Source of the DNA: Saccharina japonica
Lineage: Eukaryota; Sar; Phaeophyceae; Laminariales; Laminariaceae
DNA length: 64,000 bases
NCBI GenBank assembly: GCA_008828725.1
Contig: MEHQ01002955.1
Location: forward strand, 98,549 to 162,548
Direction of reading: 5' to 3'
Within the stretch, counting starts at the first letter, position 1. Each line of letters starts with the position of its first letter. The notes under the pieces were generated by a model. It saw nothing but the letters and a program-made list of their open reading frames with translations, was not told the DNA's origin and ran no database searches. This document shows positions 35,223-46,553 of this stretch, piece by piece. The position numbers were made by a program, and so were the translations under genes.

Positions 35223-35695
35223 GAGGCGCAGCCGCGTTTCTGGCCCGTTTCTGGCCCGTTTTGGGTCCGAGTTGGGTTCAGGGTTACGGTTAGGGTTAGG
35301 GTTAGGGTTAGGGGTTGGCTTGGATCTACGCCCGTGCCTTGATCGCACCGGTAAGTGCTTGCTGGCCCCAGAATCGTGAGCAGCCGGCAGTCCGACCCCA
35401 GGAAAATCTATCCTGAGCAGTGTTGTGAACCGAAAACGAAAAATGGCTCGGTCGGTTTTTCGGTTCTTCACCGAAAAGTCGGTCCGTTTCGGTTGGGGTT
35501 TCTTAAGTAAACCAAATCCAAAAAAAAGAGAAAATCCCGAGAAAACCGAGAGAAAAAAACGAAAATGTCGGTCGGTTTCGGTCGGGGTTTTGCAAATAAA
35601 CCAAAGTACACAAATTGCCGGTTTTCGGTCGGGAAAAAACGAAACTAACCGACCGAAAAAAAACGACTTTCGGTTGTCGGTTCACATCACTGATC
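35223..35695. repeat. word arrays with a TTAGGG tract (35279-35316)
   Basis: 35223-35285 repeats TTTCTGGCCCG and TTTTGGGTCCG words leading into four TTAGGG units. 35420-35695 is built of CGGTCGGTTTTCGG, CGGTTTCGGTCGG and complementary CCGACCGAAA words separated by A-rich spacers. The two blocks lie 100 bp apart and could be parts of one structure. No coding potential. Confidence 0.6.
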
Positions 35696-35897
35696 CTGAG
35701 TCGTTGTGAAGAGAACTCTTTGGAAGGCGTTATACGCCCTCCATTTACACAATCTACAACGTACCGGTAACGTTATTAGTGATTCGTGGGTGAACGGACC
35801 CTACTTGGGGTTCAGTTCCGAACCAGTAGTCAACGTGCTTCCTGCCAGCGTTGCTACAGGTTCAACCATACAGTATGTATCGTTATCGTTATCGTAC

Positions 35898-36275
35898 CTC
35901 TTCTGCCTCCTTCTCCTCCTCGTCGTCTTGCTGCTCGTCTGCCTGGTTGTCGTCTTCGTCATTGTCCATTTCCATGTCCGCCCACTGCTCTTGCCCTCGA
36001 AGTCTCACGGCCTCGCCGTTCTTGTCCTGCAGCGATGGAGACAGCGAATACTCCTTGTTGATCTGCTTAGCCAGGAGCACGTTGGGGACGACCCCAGTCT
36101 TGCATCTGTTCGCCAAGCCTAGGATCTACTGGAGCTTTTCAGCTCCTCCCTGGTTCAACTCCAAGGACTCCTCGACTAGGAAGAAGAAGTGCGCCTTGCT
36201 CAGGTAGGGTTTGTACTCCTCCAATGAATCCACCAGACGGAGCCTGTCGTCGTATGTGCATGCGGCGGATGCCAT
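35898..36275 (-). pseudogene. unrecognised three-copy family, copy 2, exon 1 (one in-frame stop)
   Basis: Codes on - for 126 codons from an ATG in the same context as copy 1 (ACCATGG). Aligns with 5793-6158 throughout: MASAAxTYDDRL, YKPYLSKAHFFFLV, CKTG, KEYSLSPS, then a longer acidic tail (DEEEKEAEE). One codon between EKLQ and ILGL is TAG where copy 1 has TAC (Tyr), so the exon carries a single nonsense change and is otherwise intact, which implies recent loss or an assembly or editing issue. The frame is open for a further 88 codons upstream of the ATG. It ends GAAGAG before GTACGATAACG. The C-terminal partner at 25787-25320 is intact. Confidence 0.65.
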
Positions 36276-36584
36276 GGTATGCAGCTGGCCGATCTCAGTA
36301 CTACGTGCCTGGGCCATTCTGGACTTGCGTTCAGCCTTCAGCCCCTTGGCCGTAGCTCTGGGTTTCAGTCGAAATCGAATGGGATGTTTGATAAGGGTGC
36401 TGGGGAAATGCTCTAGAAGAAATATCTGGCGTAGTTGTGCCATCTCTCTGCAGAGCGCATCACAGCAGCCCCGGCGTGGCCTCGGAGAGCGGAGAGCCTG
36501 TTGGTTGTGACCCGGAAATCGACATATGCATAGATTCATCGTAGACTAAGGAGTTATATATGGTTGACGGCTTTGGTCGATGAC

Positions 36585-37069
36585 TAGCGCGCGTAAATCC
36601 ACCCTGCAGGGCGAGATCTGCCTCGCTTTTTATACTGTTTTTGGTGTGGGGCATTTTTTACATTTTTGTTTAAATTCAACACTAAAAAAATACAAACTCT
36701 CGCGGGTTGGGGTTAGGGTTAGGGCCCGAATTAACGAGTATAAAATAAATTCAATTTGGAAAAACAAAAAAATCAAATTCGCTTTTCATTGGTCAACACA
36801 CACACCAGCACCAAATATTATGCCCCAAGATCGTAGATCGTAATCTTTGGCTCTGGTGCGTGTGTTGACCAATGAAAAGCGGATTTGATTATTTTTTTTT
36901 CCAAATTGATTTTTTTCTTCTTCGTTAAAACGGGCCCTTAGGGTTAGGGTTAGTATTAGTGTTGAATACATTAAAAAAAATGCAGAGAAAATGTCCCAAA
37001 CTAAAAACAGTATAAAAAGCGAGGCAGATCCCATAAATCCGCCCTGCAGGGCGGATTTACGAGCACTGT
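36585..37069. mobile_element. hAT-like non-autonomous element with TTAGGG core and nested MITE
   Basis: Inverted arms of about 115 bp (TAGCGCGCGTAAATCC at left; ACAGTGCTCGTAAATCC as complement of the right) include CCCTGCAGGG and a TTTTTATACTGTTTTT block. Both flanks carry TCGATGAC (36577-36584 and 37070-37077), an 8 bp duplication as in hAT elements, and the right end CAGTG is hAT-like. The centre is a TTAGGG tract into which the Tourist-like MITE is inserted. Confidence 0.65.
36722..36937. mobile_element. Tourist-like (PIF/Harbinger) MITE, 216 bp, TSD TTA
   Basis: Ends GGGCCCGAATTAACG and CGTTAAAACGGGCCC; flanked by TTA at 36719-36721 and 36938-36940 inside TTAGGG repeats. Palindromic arms share CCGCTTTTCATTGGTCAACAC with the copy at 16727-16935. 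Confidence 0.8.
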
Positions 37070-37227
37070 TCGATGACAGGGGACAGGCAGAGTGAACCCG
37101 TTTAATTGGTTGACGGCATTCCCATTTCTCTGCGCGGCCTGCAGATATCCTATAAATGGTGTATAGTAGTGAAAGCATCTGTCTCTACGAGCTGGTTCCA
37201 GCGACACCCAAAATATTCCTTCTTCGC

Positions 37228-37511
37228 ACTTTTGCACGCTGGTTTTTGAGAGTTGGAAAACGAAATTTGGCATGGTTGTGTGTCATGACCATATGAAAAA
37301 ACTGACCGCTGGTCTTTTTTTATTTTTTATTTTTTTGGTTCTTGAGATACATTTTTCTGTTTTTTCTGAATTTTTCGGCAACTTTAACCCTCCCTAATTC
37401 ACGAAAAATAAAAAAATCAAAAAAGACCAGCGGTCAGGTTTTTCATATGGTCATGACGCACAACCATGACAAATTTCGTTTTCCAACTCTCAAAAACCCA
37501 AGTGCAAAAAT
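37228..37511. mobile_element. 284 bp foldback with about 90 bp arms
   Basis: CTTTTGCACGCTGGTTTTTG, GAGTTGGAAAACGAAATTTG and GTCATGACCATATG on the left arm are mirrored on the right. The loop is AT-rich. Non-autonomous; no clear target duplication. Confidence 0.7.
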
Positions 37512-38434
37512 GATTCCCGTGAAAGTGCTCGAAAATTGTTCCCGGTTCATGTTAAAGTCTAGTACTTTGGAAGGCGGTAAATATAACAGCCTTGCATGTT
37601 TCGCAGAACAAAACAAATGTCACAAACATGTTCCCTTTGTTGATACGATCATGTCAACACTTCTAGTGTCGAATTATTCGACGTATTGGCCGATTTATGG
37701 CCTAAATACGAATTTATATGAATTTTAGTATGGGCAGTTTCAACGCCTATACAACAACGCCTCCGCAAGTAATACGAAAAATGTCCATATCTCGCGAACT
37801 ACAACTCGTACGCCAAAAATCTCTTCAGCGATGTGTTCCCCTTGTTCATGCGGGCATGTGGATGTCTTTAGTATTGAAAATATCAACGGAGTCCGGTTTT
37901 TATTGCCCGAAGGTGGAATCTCACGCTTGTTGCTGGAACCAGCTCGTACACTAAACCATTCTACGACGAGGTCTCCGCACCGGGACTCTATTAATAGTAT
38001 GGAGCTACTGATCAATACCAGGTATACATCTGTGTGGGTTTCCTGTGAGCTGTGTGCTCTCCTGTTGTCTTGACCGTCCTCGACCGGTATCTGTCAGAGC
38101 ATACTCGTAGACACTTCCAAAAGAGTCGCTGGAGAGGAGGTGGCACGTGTTGAGATGGAGTCGGTGATGCGACGTGCTTCTGCTACAGTAGGGCACACCG
38201 GAACAAACACATACCATAGTACAGCAAAGGTACCGCTAGTAGTGCTGGCGGAGAAACATTTGCGCAACGCCGCCGGTTTGCAGCAATAGCAGTACTGCTA
38301 CTGCTGTATTATGTACCTGGCGCAGACCAAACTAAAAACACCACACCTCCTCGGACGAATTCCAGAGCCGCTTTTCTTGAAAACCAAGGGGGTGCACCCA
38401 ATTAAATGGCGGCTCTGGAGGGATGTACGTTATT
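37512..38434. other. no gene recognised; weak internal repeat
   Basis: ATGTTCCCTTTGTTGATACG (about 37626) and GTGTTCCCCTTGTTCATGCG (about 37832) begin similar 50 bp segments, so an old tandem duplication of about 205 bp is likely. No coding segment is supported. One TACCAGGTA at 38016. Confidence 0.35.
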
Positions 38435-38720
38435 TGAATTTTTCGTGGCACGTGTTGCGACACGTGTCGTGGCACGCCGCGACATGCCACAACGTGTCGC
38501 GGCGAGTGTTGCGGGGAGTGTCGCGCCGAGTGTCGCTAACCCTAACCCTAACCCTAACCCCAACCCTACTTGTCGCGGCTTGTCGTACGTGCCGCGTCTT
38601 GCCGCGACATGGCGCAGCATGTCGCGAAATGCCGCGGCACGTGTCGCGGCGTGCCACGGTAGCGTCCGTGGCGTGTCGCGGCATGTCGCGACACGTGTCG
38701 CGATACGTGCCACGAAATAA
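38435..38720. repeat. CGTGTCGCGGCACG word array with CCCTAA core
   Basis: Left half words (GTGGCACGTGTTGCGACACG, GCCGCGACATGCC) and right half words (GCCGCGACATGGCG, CACGTGTCGCGGCG, GACACGTGTCGCGATACG) are mutually complementary, with four CCCTAA units in between (38536-38560). The outer ends TTTCGTGGCACGT and ACGTGCCACGAAA form an inverted repeat, so the whole can fold on itself. Open frames in it are by-products of the repeats. Confidence 0.75.
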
Positions 38721-39137
38721 ATAAATAATGTAGATTCGTGCGGCTCTGGGAATGTCCTGTCCTGTTGAGGCCCTTGCGTAAGCTTGTTGGTCCGCGTTTG
38801 CACCCTGTCTTTGGCGAGAAACTCATGCCTGAACTTCCTCCGGGGGGGGGGTGATATTGTTTATTATGCGTGATACACAAGGCAACCCCTATGAAAGCAA
38901 GGCGTTTCGGCTGGCGCTAACACGCTCAACGTATCGATATCAGCATGCATGAGAAGAAGAGCAACTACAAAGGTAGGTTGGCATCTAAAATAATTTAGCG
39001 AGAGTTCGGGAGTCACTAGACGGCGTGCTTGATTAACTGCAGTGTAGAAGGCACCCAGGCCGAAATACGTAATCCAGTCCGGACCAGATTTCCCGTCTTA
39101 CTGTTACTGTACTAGTAATACATGTCACGAGGTACTC

Positions 39138-39227
39138 TGTGATAATAGTAGTAGTAGTAGTAGTAGTAGTAGTTGTAGTTGTTGTAGTAGAACTGTGGTA
39201 GTAGTAGTAGTAGTAGTAGTAGTAGGA
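39138..39227 (+). repeat. (TAG)n microsatellite
   Basis: Two runs of GTA/TAG triplets (about 39142-39172 and 39198-39225) separated by TTGTAGTTGTTG. No gene is associated. Confidence 0.9.
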
Positions 39228-39574
39228 TTACTAGTGATATTACGAGCAGTAGAAGTTGCATTTAGAGCAATAGTACGTACGTACAGTTGTGTCAGTAGCA
39301 ATACACAGGTGGCCGGGACCCCTCCTTGCACAAAATGTGGTTTATAAACACCATGGTATGGAGACACGAAACAATACACCGAACCCCTGAAGGGGTCGAA
39401 AACCACCAGCTCCAAATTCGGTACGGGGGTGTGTATGGGTGAAGCGTTTCCAGAGATGCAGCCATTGTGCTGGTTCCGACACATAGAGGCGAGAGACACG
39501 TGTTACGCGGTAAATGTAGCACTTGCTTGTTGGTCTAATTATTTTTTATCGACGCCAAACATACTCCTCCACGA

Positions 39575-39831
39575 GGCACCGCATGGTACGGTAGAGGGGC
39601 ACCGTGTTGGTTCTGAGGGTGGTCACTCGAGGAGTCCTATACCTCGCACAACACCTCATTTTAGAGGGAAAATAAATGTGCTCCGAGTGCTTGATGAACC
39701 AATATCATGGCCCAAGCCCGAAATGAACAGTATTGCCTTACAATAATGCATATCCAACGAGTTTGGGTTAAGGAGCCCCGTCATCCAGAAAGCATTTCTG
39801 CCAAAAAGTGCTACCTTTACCGTACCACGCC
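39575..39831. mobile_element. MITE-A copy 4
   Basis: Left GGCACCGCATGGTACGGTAG and complement of right GGCGTGGTACGGTAAAGG; interior GGTCACTCGAGGAGTCCTATA and GAGTTTGGGTTAAGGAGCC match the family. About 257 bp. Confidence 0.6.
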
Positions 39832-40574
39832 TTCAACTGACGAACAGTATGGTTCGCTGGAAGCTAGGCAGTAGGGCATGGGATGTTTAATCGGGCCAAG
39901 CCTGCGTATTTCTCCAAATAATGCCAGTTTTGGGCTACTCACCACGAGTATGGAGACATGAAAGCCAGGATCACCCACCGAACGACCGACTACCTGCCGA
40001 TTTCTGTCATTGCCAGTTAGTTGCCTGTCCGATGAGAGTGATCATCGATTTGAGTATTTTCTGTTTTGAAAACAGTTGTATATCCCTCACAGTAGGAATC
40101 CCCTCGTGTATACTCTTATCTTCATTGGTAATAGGTATCGATCCACACACAAGCTCAAAACAGTCTAGACAGGTTCGCAAAACAGATAGAACTTGAGCAA
40201 ATTGATATTTAGGGGCGACGCGGCTCGCCCATAAATCCTGATTTCATTGGATCTTCGCAATGTCGAGACTGCCAAACGCTGATTTTAATTATTGGACGTT
40301 TTTAACAGATGCGAACATGTCACAGTACTAGTTGTTACCGTGAAGAAGACGAATCTGGTGAAAAACAATTCCAAGTTTGTTCGACTATCATTCTTATCGA
40401 AAAAGTAACTCTCAAACAGGAAATCCGGCTGTTAAAGCGCGACTCTGTTAGTTAGGCCGCCGGTGCTCCACCCCCGGGTCGCCGTCCGGGACGCTTTCAC
40501 ATAGCCTCGCATGAGCTTGACGCACCTTCGTACAGTATCCCAGACATCTTCTTCCTCTCCTCCGCCTGTTGCCC

Positions 40575-40845
40575 GATGCATGGTACGGTAGCCTGCATGC
40601 AGGTGCACCATGGTTGTTCTGAGGGTGATCACTTGAGGAGCTCTATACTAATAGCAAGTTAAAAACTGATTTTGCAGGAAAGTAAAAGTGCTACCCGATA
40701 AACACAACCATGGACAAAGTACGAAAATACCAATATTGCAACACAATAATGACAATAATGAAACTCCGACGATTTCGGGTTAAGGAGCCCGATCACGCAG
40801 AAACCATATCAGCCAAAACGTGCTACCTTTACCGTAGCTCACGTC
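40575..40845. mobile_element. MITE-A copy 5
   Basis: Left GATGCATGGTACGGTAG and complement of right GACGTGAGCTACGGTAAAGG; interior GATCACTTGAGGAGCTCTATA and CTCCGACGATTTCGGGTTAAGG are family landmarks. About 271 bp. Confidence 0.65.
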
Positions 40846-42119
40846 GCCTGCTCGACCGCTGTGCGAGCCTCACGAGGAACAAGGTGTTGGTTGCCGCGAA
40901 GCTTTTCTTATCGTCTGTGGGCTCTGTGCATGCTCCCGACCCTTCATGACCCGGACGCCCCTGTTGATTCTCCCCCAGACACCTTAACAATTGGAAGGCT
41001 GTTTCTGAAACCTGTGTGAACCGAGGTACTGGGTGGGCCTATCAACTGCGCCCACGTGAGTCAACGGCAAGACAGGAGATACCGTATTCAATCCGATAAA
41101 TGCTAAATAAGATGGTTGTATAGTACACAAATAAAAATAAAATGCCCTGAGGTTCCAGCACGCACGGCCACACGCACTCCCCGGAGGTTATTGTGTGCTG
41201 CTTAATGCCATTTAAAGGAGAGCACCTTTAAGGTGATGGTTTCAGCGGCTCAACCAAACTTCCCCAAGGGTCTACCAAGGGTCTACCACCCTTTTCCATT
41301 GCAAGTCGGTTGGTTTTTGTGCTTTGTGTTTAGCGATACGAACTGCTATTGAATTGTAGCGTAAGATCGTCTGCCAGCGGAAAACCTCACAGGGGCTTGA
41401 GGTCCTCTCGAGTCTTCAGACCCATTCCTTTCATGCCAAAGCGCTCATCCCCATTGTCGTTGTCGCGTCTTCCTCCGGGAGCAAGGGTGCAAGTATCCCC
41501 AAGTGGTGTCCGTCCTCTGCTTGTTCTGAAAATCCTCGTATATGCTGTTGAGACCCGACTCCGCTGGTTGTTGAGTTAGAGGTACGCTGCGGCGGGGAAG
41601 CGTGCTGCACATGAGTGACCCAGGTGTCGAGAAAGCCGTGTTTTCGTGTTGCCCCTCGGGCGAGAGCGATTGGTTTTAGCTATAAAGTTATATTCGGGGA
41701 TACCGAACAGGTACGTAGGGGAGACTTCGTATAAACAAACCCAATTCACTCGTCGGAAACAACACCACGTTTTGGTCTCTGTTTCGGCGATTTTTCGGGG
41801 GAGGGCAGGACATCACAATGGAGAGGGCATCGACAAAGGATACTACGGTGCTCATTCAACGGGAACTACAAGTCCGCTCGCGCTTTTCATATAAGTTGTT
41901 TGTGAAGCATAGTTCGCTTTCGTTGTCGAGAAACAAAACAACGCCGAAATAAATGTTCAAGCGAGTAACCGCAAAAAGAAAGATAACTATGACCACGTGG
42001 ACAAGAAATATCGAGCCGAGAAAAAAGTACAGACTCACCATCATGGTGCCTCTAGTGGCCTAACGCTGGAAATGAACAGGAAAGTACCCCCTCCACCGCA
42101 CGCTCGGTCACCCCCTCCC
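40846..42119. other. no gene recognised
   Basis: A weak - strand coding-like segment at about 41600-41360 contains two stops and no domain. Otherwise nothing is visible upstream of the EsV-1-7-type gene. Confidence 0.35.
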
Positions 42120-43397
42120 GCCCCCTTATTTCTCTGCCAGGCGTTTCGCTGCCCCAACTCAGGGCGAAAATGGTGTGATGCTTACCGGTTCCTGCGTACT
42201 GCGAGTAGCATGCTGAGGACGGCCTGGTCAACGTCATGAACCGGCGCTGTTAACGCGGCTCCTGCCCGGGTATAGCTTTGTTCAGGGCCGAGGGCAGTAT
42301 GGCCGTGGCGTACTGCCTTCAACATGCCAAGAGCGGCATGGTCGAAGCCCACAACAGGCACTGCTCACATGCCGCGAGCACGAAGACTCCTTTGTGTAAT
42401 GTCGAGGGCAGCAAGACACCGGCATATTGCAAGCAGAAAGCCGAGGATAACATTATCATGAACGTGTTTGGCCGTTGCTCTCATCATGCCTCCTGCACGA
42501 GGAAACATTGCTTTAATGTATCTGGCTTCAGTGAGCCGACGTAATACGAGCAGCATGCTGGGGACGCCATGATTATCATCCGCAACAAGCGCTGCATATA
42601 TGACTCCTGCAGTAGGGTGCCTATATTCAAAGTCCACGGCAGCAAGATGGCGGTGTACTTGCCACAACATGCCATAGACCGCATGGTTGACCTGTGCAAC
42701 CGTTGCTCACAGGCTCCTTGCACGAAAACGCCTTTGTTCAACGTCGAGGAAAGCAAGACACTGACGCACTGCGAGCAGCATGCTACGGACGGCATGTTTG
42801 ACGCCATGAGCAAGCATTTCTTACATTTCCACCTGCACCTACCGTAGGCAACCTTACTTCAATATTGAGGGCACACAAAAGGCGGTGCACTGCAAGTGGC
42901 ATGCCGAGGACAGTCTGGTCGACGTCAGGAGCAAGCGTCGCTCGCATGGCACCTGCTCGATGAGACCCTCGTTTGATGTCGAGGGCAGCAAGACGCCCAC
43001 GTATCGCAAACGTCATGCTGTCGGCGGCATGGCTAACGTCCGCCGGAAGAGTCATGTAAAAAACGTCATAGTCAACGTCTGCAAACATTGCTCGTGTGAC
43101 TCCTGCACGAGACCGGCGTGGTGGAGCATATTGGCTGGTGGGGCGGGAACTGCATGCGATGGCCGTAAGGTCCGTATCGTGGACGGTTCGTTTGCCAACT
43201 TTAGAGCACTGTGCAGGGTGCCAAGGTGTGGCAACTATTCGACACTCGACGGGAAACAGCCTTCCCACTGCCGCGACCATAGTTCCCTCAAGGAGGGCCT
43301 CGTCCTCACTGTAGTCGACAAGAGGATTGCTCGTAGCTCATCGTACCTTCACTCAGAGGTCCCGTTGTTCCGTGCCAAGACTGAGGGCTCTTTTTGA
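42120..43397 (+). pseudogene. EsV-1-7-type Cys/His repeat gene, degenerate
   Basis: About nine to ten repeats of 35-40 residues with the pattern C-x4-C, about 16 residues, C-x2-H, about 12 residues, for example CSHHASCTRKHCFNVSG and CTKTPLFNVEESKT followed by HCEQHATDGM. This is the EsV-1-7 repeat, named from an Ectocarpus virus gene but mostly known from large brown-algal nuclear families that include the developmental regulator IMMEDIATE UPRIGHT. Several repeats have lost a Cys or His and the frame is interrupted a few times, so it looks like a decayed member. The last part (to 43397) is the best preserved: CRVPRCGNYSTLDG, then HCRDH, ending GSF and a stop. No intact intron or start could be fixed; a CTCTGCCAG at 42132-42140 might be an acceptor. 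Confidence 0.75.
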
Positions 43398-45350
43398 AGT
43401 GTTTCGCGTGCAGAAGAAAAGTGTGTGGTGGCGCCTTTTCCTCTTTCGATTAGGCACCGCCAGCACCTTTCAGAGTATTCTTGACGTTTGGGTCGATGAT
43501 CGAATCGCCTGCGGGCTGACCTAGTACCCAGATTAGACCCCAACTTCGTTTTTCGCCGTGAGGCAGTAAACGAGGCAGATTACACAGGTATAGTCAAAGC
43601 TAGTGTGAGCCATATGTTAGGCCCAACGAAGAATGGCGGTGTACTGGGGAAAAGCCATTGGGTGTGATACAAAAGTGGTCGTCCACGTTGACATTACTTG
43701 TGTTATAATGCGGAGATATACTGAACGGTCGTCGGCGATCATGGGAATGTGGTGTGTTCGGTTGCGCATTAGTCTTACGTCTTGGACGAAGGGGCAGCTG
43801 CCTGCCTGTGCTGCACGATAGATATGAGATTTTCCTCATGTTTCGTCACAACCGCGGCACGCGATGGCACAGCCCAGGATGGCGAACTCGGGTTTGGTGG
43901 GGTAGTTCAACAAGCAATTTGGCGAAAACAACGCTGCGATTACGTGAAAGTAATGCCTCGCCAACTTAGTTATGATATCACACTGTCTATTCATTGGACG
44001 TTGCGCTCGAGTTTGGCAGCCGAGACTTTCAGAATATGGACATATTCTAGTACCGTACATGCACAGTAAAGTGTACACGACGTGACGTGGTAACAAGGCA
44101 CGCTACTCCATGTTTTGAGGATGGATCAAGCAACCCGTGGACAAAGTGATGTTCCGATTTGCAGGCAACCTGCAGGCGTCAAATATCGGCGACGGAACTG
44201 GTAACGCCATCTGCGGTTTGTGGTGGTTGCTAAACAATCCAGGCCTTCCAGAAGTAGGTGTACTCCACCAAAACCTACGCACCCCATATATCATATGTAG
44301 CCTTGTTTCCGTTGGCCCGCTACGTTCGCACAAACCCACCGACAACAGTGTTCCTGCGCGCACGTAGGAAATAAAACGCAATACGTCCAGGGTGAGTTGC
44401 TAAATCAGATGCGGTACAACGAAGCTGTGACGGTAGAGGCTCTTAACCACACGCACGCCTCGTTCGCGAGAGCAAGACTGCCCTGATGGTGAAATGCCAC
44501 AGCTGCTCGAGTTGCATTTCGAGAGACTGCAGTTGGCTCCTGGTGGTGGGCGTGTTCGATGCTCCACAGGGATGGGTACTAACCGATGACGCATAAAACA
44601 ATCAGGGCAGCGTTGTTTGGACCGAACATTCGGGACTGACGAGGCTCTTAAACTGACGAATTACGGCCAACATCACTGGACGATAACGGTCGTGTTCCAC
44701 TATTGTTCAATAGATATCGGGCAGATATGGGGCAGCCGTGAGGGAAAGTGCGATGCGCCTGTTATCTCGTAAGAAAGAAGCAGCACTCGTGTCGTCAAAA
44801 ACAACTTAACGTACGCGTAGTGGACACCCGTCGGGCTTTCCGCCACGGACTTCATAATAGTTCTTCGGAACCTAGAGCCTGGAACCTCACTCCCCAGATG
44901 CGAGGATCTGGGGTCAAACGACTACAGTAGATCCATGCTTGATAATAAGTACACCCCTCTGTAGCAAGCGAGAATACTTGAAGAATAGTTTGAACTATTT
45001 CGTATAAATTAACTACACTTTACCCCGCAACCAAACTCTTCCACATGGGGTTTTGTGAAGGAAAAGTCGCGTTTGCGTTGCTTTATAATCGAGATTCCAG
45101 GTTACAGATTCCACATTCAGTACTTAGAAAGGCTCTGAGAGTCCATGCGCGGTGCGAAAGAAGGTTTTGCACACACGTGCGAGTAGCTTCTGGCCACTTC
45201 AGACGAGAAAGTGGAAAGTAACTGCACAGTGGCTTCTGCGAGTTCTCGACGGCTTGAAACGAAACCAGTGAAAAGGATGTACATTCCTCCACTATCTTGC
45301 TTGCTCCTCAGATGCCGAGTGAATCGATAAAGGTACGGTAGTGTAAGTTA
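43398..45350. other. no gene recognised
   Basis: 44137-44367 (+) reads like a protein fragment (FRFAGNLQASNIGDGTGNAICG) but has no homologue I know. Nothing else could be supported. Confidence 0.3.
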
Positions 45351-45700
45351 TAAGGAATACCCTGGGCTGGGTACTTGATCGATCTTTTACCCGGATAGCT
45401 CAGCAGGTAATACCCTCACATTTGACGTCGTCGAGGACACGGGCTCGACTCTCACTTCGAACGTTTGTTTTACAGAAACGCTTGCGCGTGCGTCCCTAAA
45501 CAAACGTCTGTCTGGTTCCCCAGGTATTGAAACGAAGCGAGTAGGTCGACGTACGGCCGTATACGGTACCGACGTCCCAACGATCCCGCCGTTCAGAGGG
45601 GTGGGGGTGTTACAAGGATTACCCTGGGCTGGGTAATTGCTAGACCCTTTACCGCTATAGCACGGTAGATAATACTCTCACCTGTGAGCCACGAACTGTA
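45351..45700 (+). repeat. tRNA-derived SINE-like sequence, two diverged tandem copies
   Basis: TAGCTCAGCAGG (45396-45407) is an exact match to the tRNA A-box pattern. GGGCTCGACTC (45441-45451) is close to the B box. The acceptor and T stems do not pair, so this is not a working tRNA. The preceding AAGGAATACCCTGGGCTGGG recurs at 45615 (one mismatch), again followed by a decayed A-box-like TATAGCACGGTAG. Tandem or duplicated SINE heads are the likeliest reading. Confidence 0.45.
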
Positions 45701-46018
45701 TATAATCGTGTATTCTGTCTCCGCTCGAACGACCCAACCAATCAACCATACACACGCCAGTGTATTAAGAAAGAAAAGGTATTATCAAAACATTGTATAC
45801 GTGTTTACGTTTCGTGCGCCCAACCGGGAAGAGGACTCAAAGTGTCGGTTGGTCCGCTCCATCGGCTTCGAAATACTCAACAAATATGTACCAGGTATCT
45901 GGTATATCTCGTATAAATGTACTGTCGGATCATTTTCCTTCAAGAACAGGCCAGCAGAGTCAAGACGCAGAAGCTAACTGGCATGTTGGTACGGCCGTAG
46001 GTCCAACACCGTACTATC

Positions 46019-46215
46019 TTGTCTCACATTTTAGCACCCATATGTGCGGGAACGTATCAGCGTGCAAAGCCGAGCATCCTCCGTTTGTGCAGGTACCCCC
46101 CTCGTACTGCCATGTCGCACATTTTACCACGTACATACATATATGCATGCATTACGGCAACGTACGCGCATGAAAAGGCGAGGCTCCTTTGTTTGTGCAG
46201 GCATCCCTCCCCCCG
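46019..46215 (+). repeat. two tandem units of about 95 bp
   Basis: GTCTCACATTTTAGCACC and GTCGCACATTTTACCACG start the units; both end in CCTCCGTTTGTGCAGG- or CCTTTGTTTGTGCAGG-like sequence. Open frames repeat MSHIL-type peptides, but no gene is evident. Confidence 0.5.
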
Positions 46216-46553
46216 GAATTACATAGTAGGACAGCTCCCATGAGGGTCCAAATAACCGTAAGCAGTGCCGGCAGCTTTCCTATCTAAAGGCCTATCTAAA
46301 GGTATACTGGTATAACGTACGTGTTGGTGAGTACTTTCTACCTACGGCACCGGAAAGCAGAACCGCCAAGTGTCACGTTTTGGAACCAACTCCGCTCGTA
46401 AGGGTACACTAGGCCCGCGATCCAAATGCAATAAAAGTCGAGGTGATCCACAAAGCACGTTGATCTACAGTACATCACTACAACGGCACTGAGCATGGCG
46501 TCGCAAATTCGTGCATTGGCCTGTGAATGTTGACTACTGCAGGTATGGGGGCA

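Noticed and set aside
35280-35316. TTAGGG tract as a chromosome end
   Set aside because: Only about four units, flanked by ordinary sequence on both sides, and one of several such interior tracts.
38402-38880. Overlapping open frames on both strands
   Set aside because: Produced by the CGTGTCGCGGCACG word array and its CCCTAA core; no codon signal.
39138-39227. CRISPR-like array of short repeats
   Set aside because: A trinucleotide microsatellite; no repeat-spacer structure anywhere in the window.
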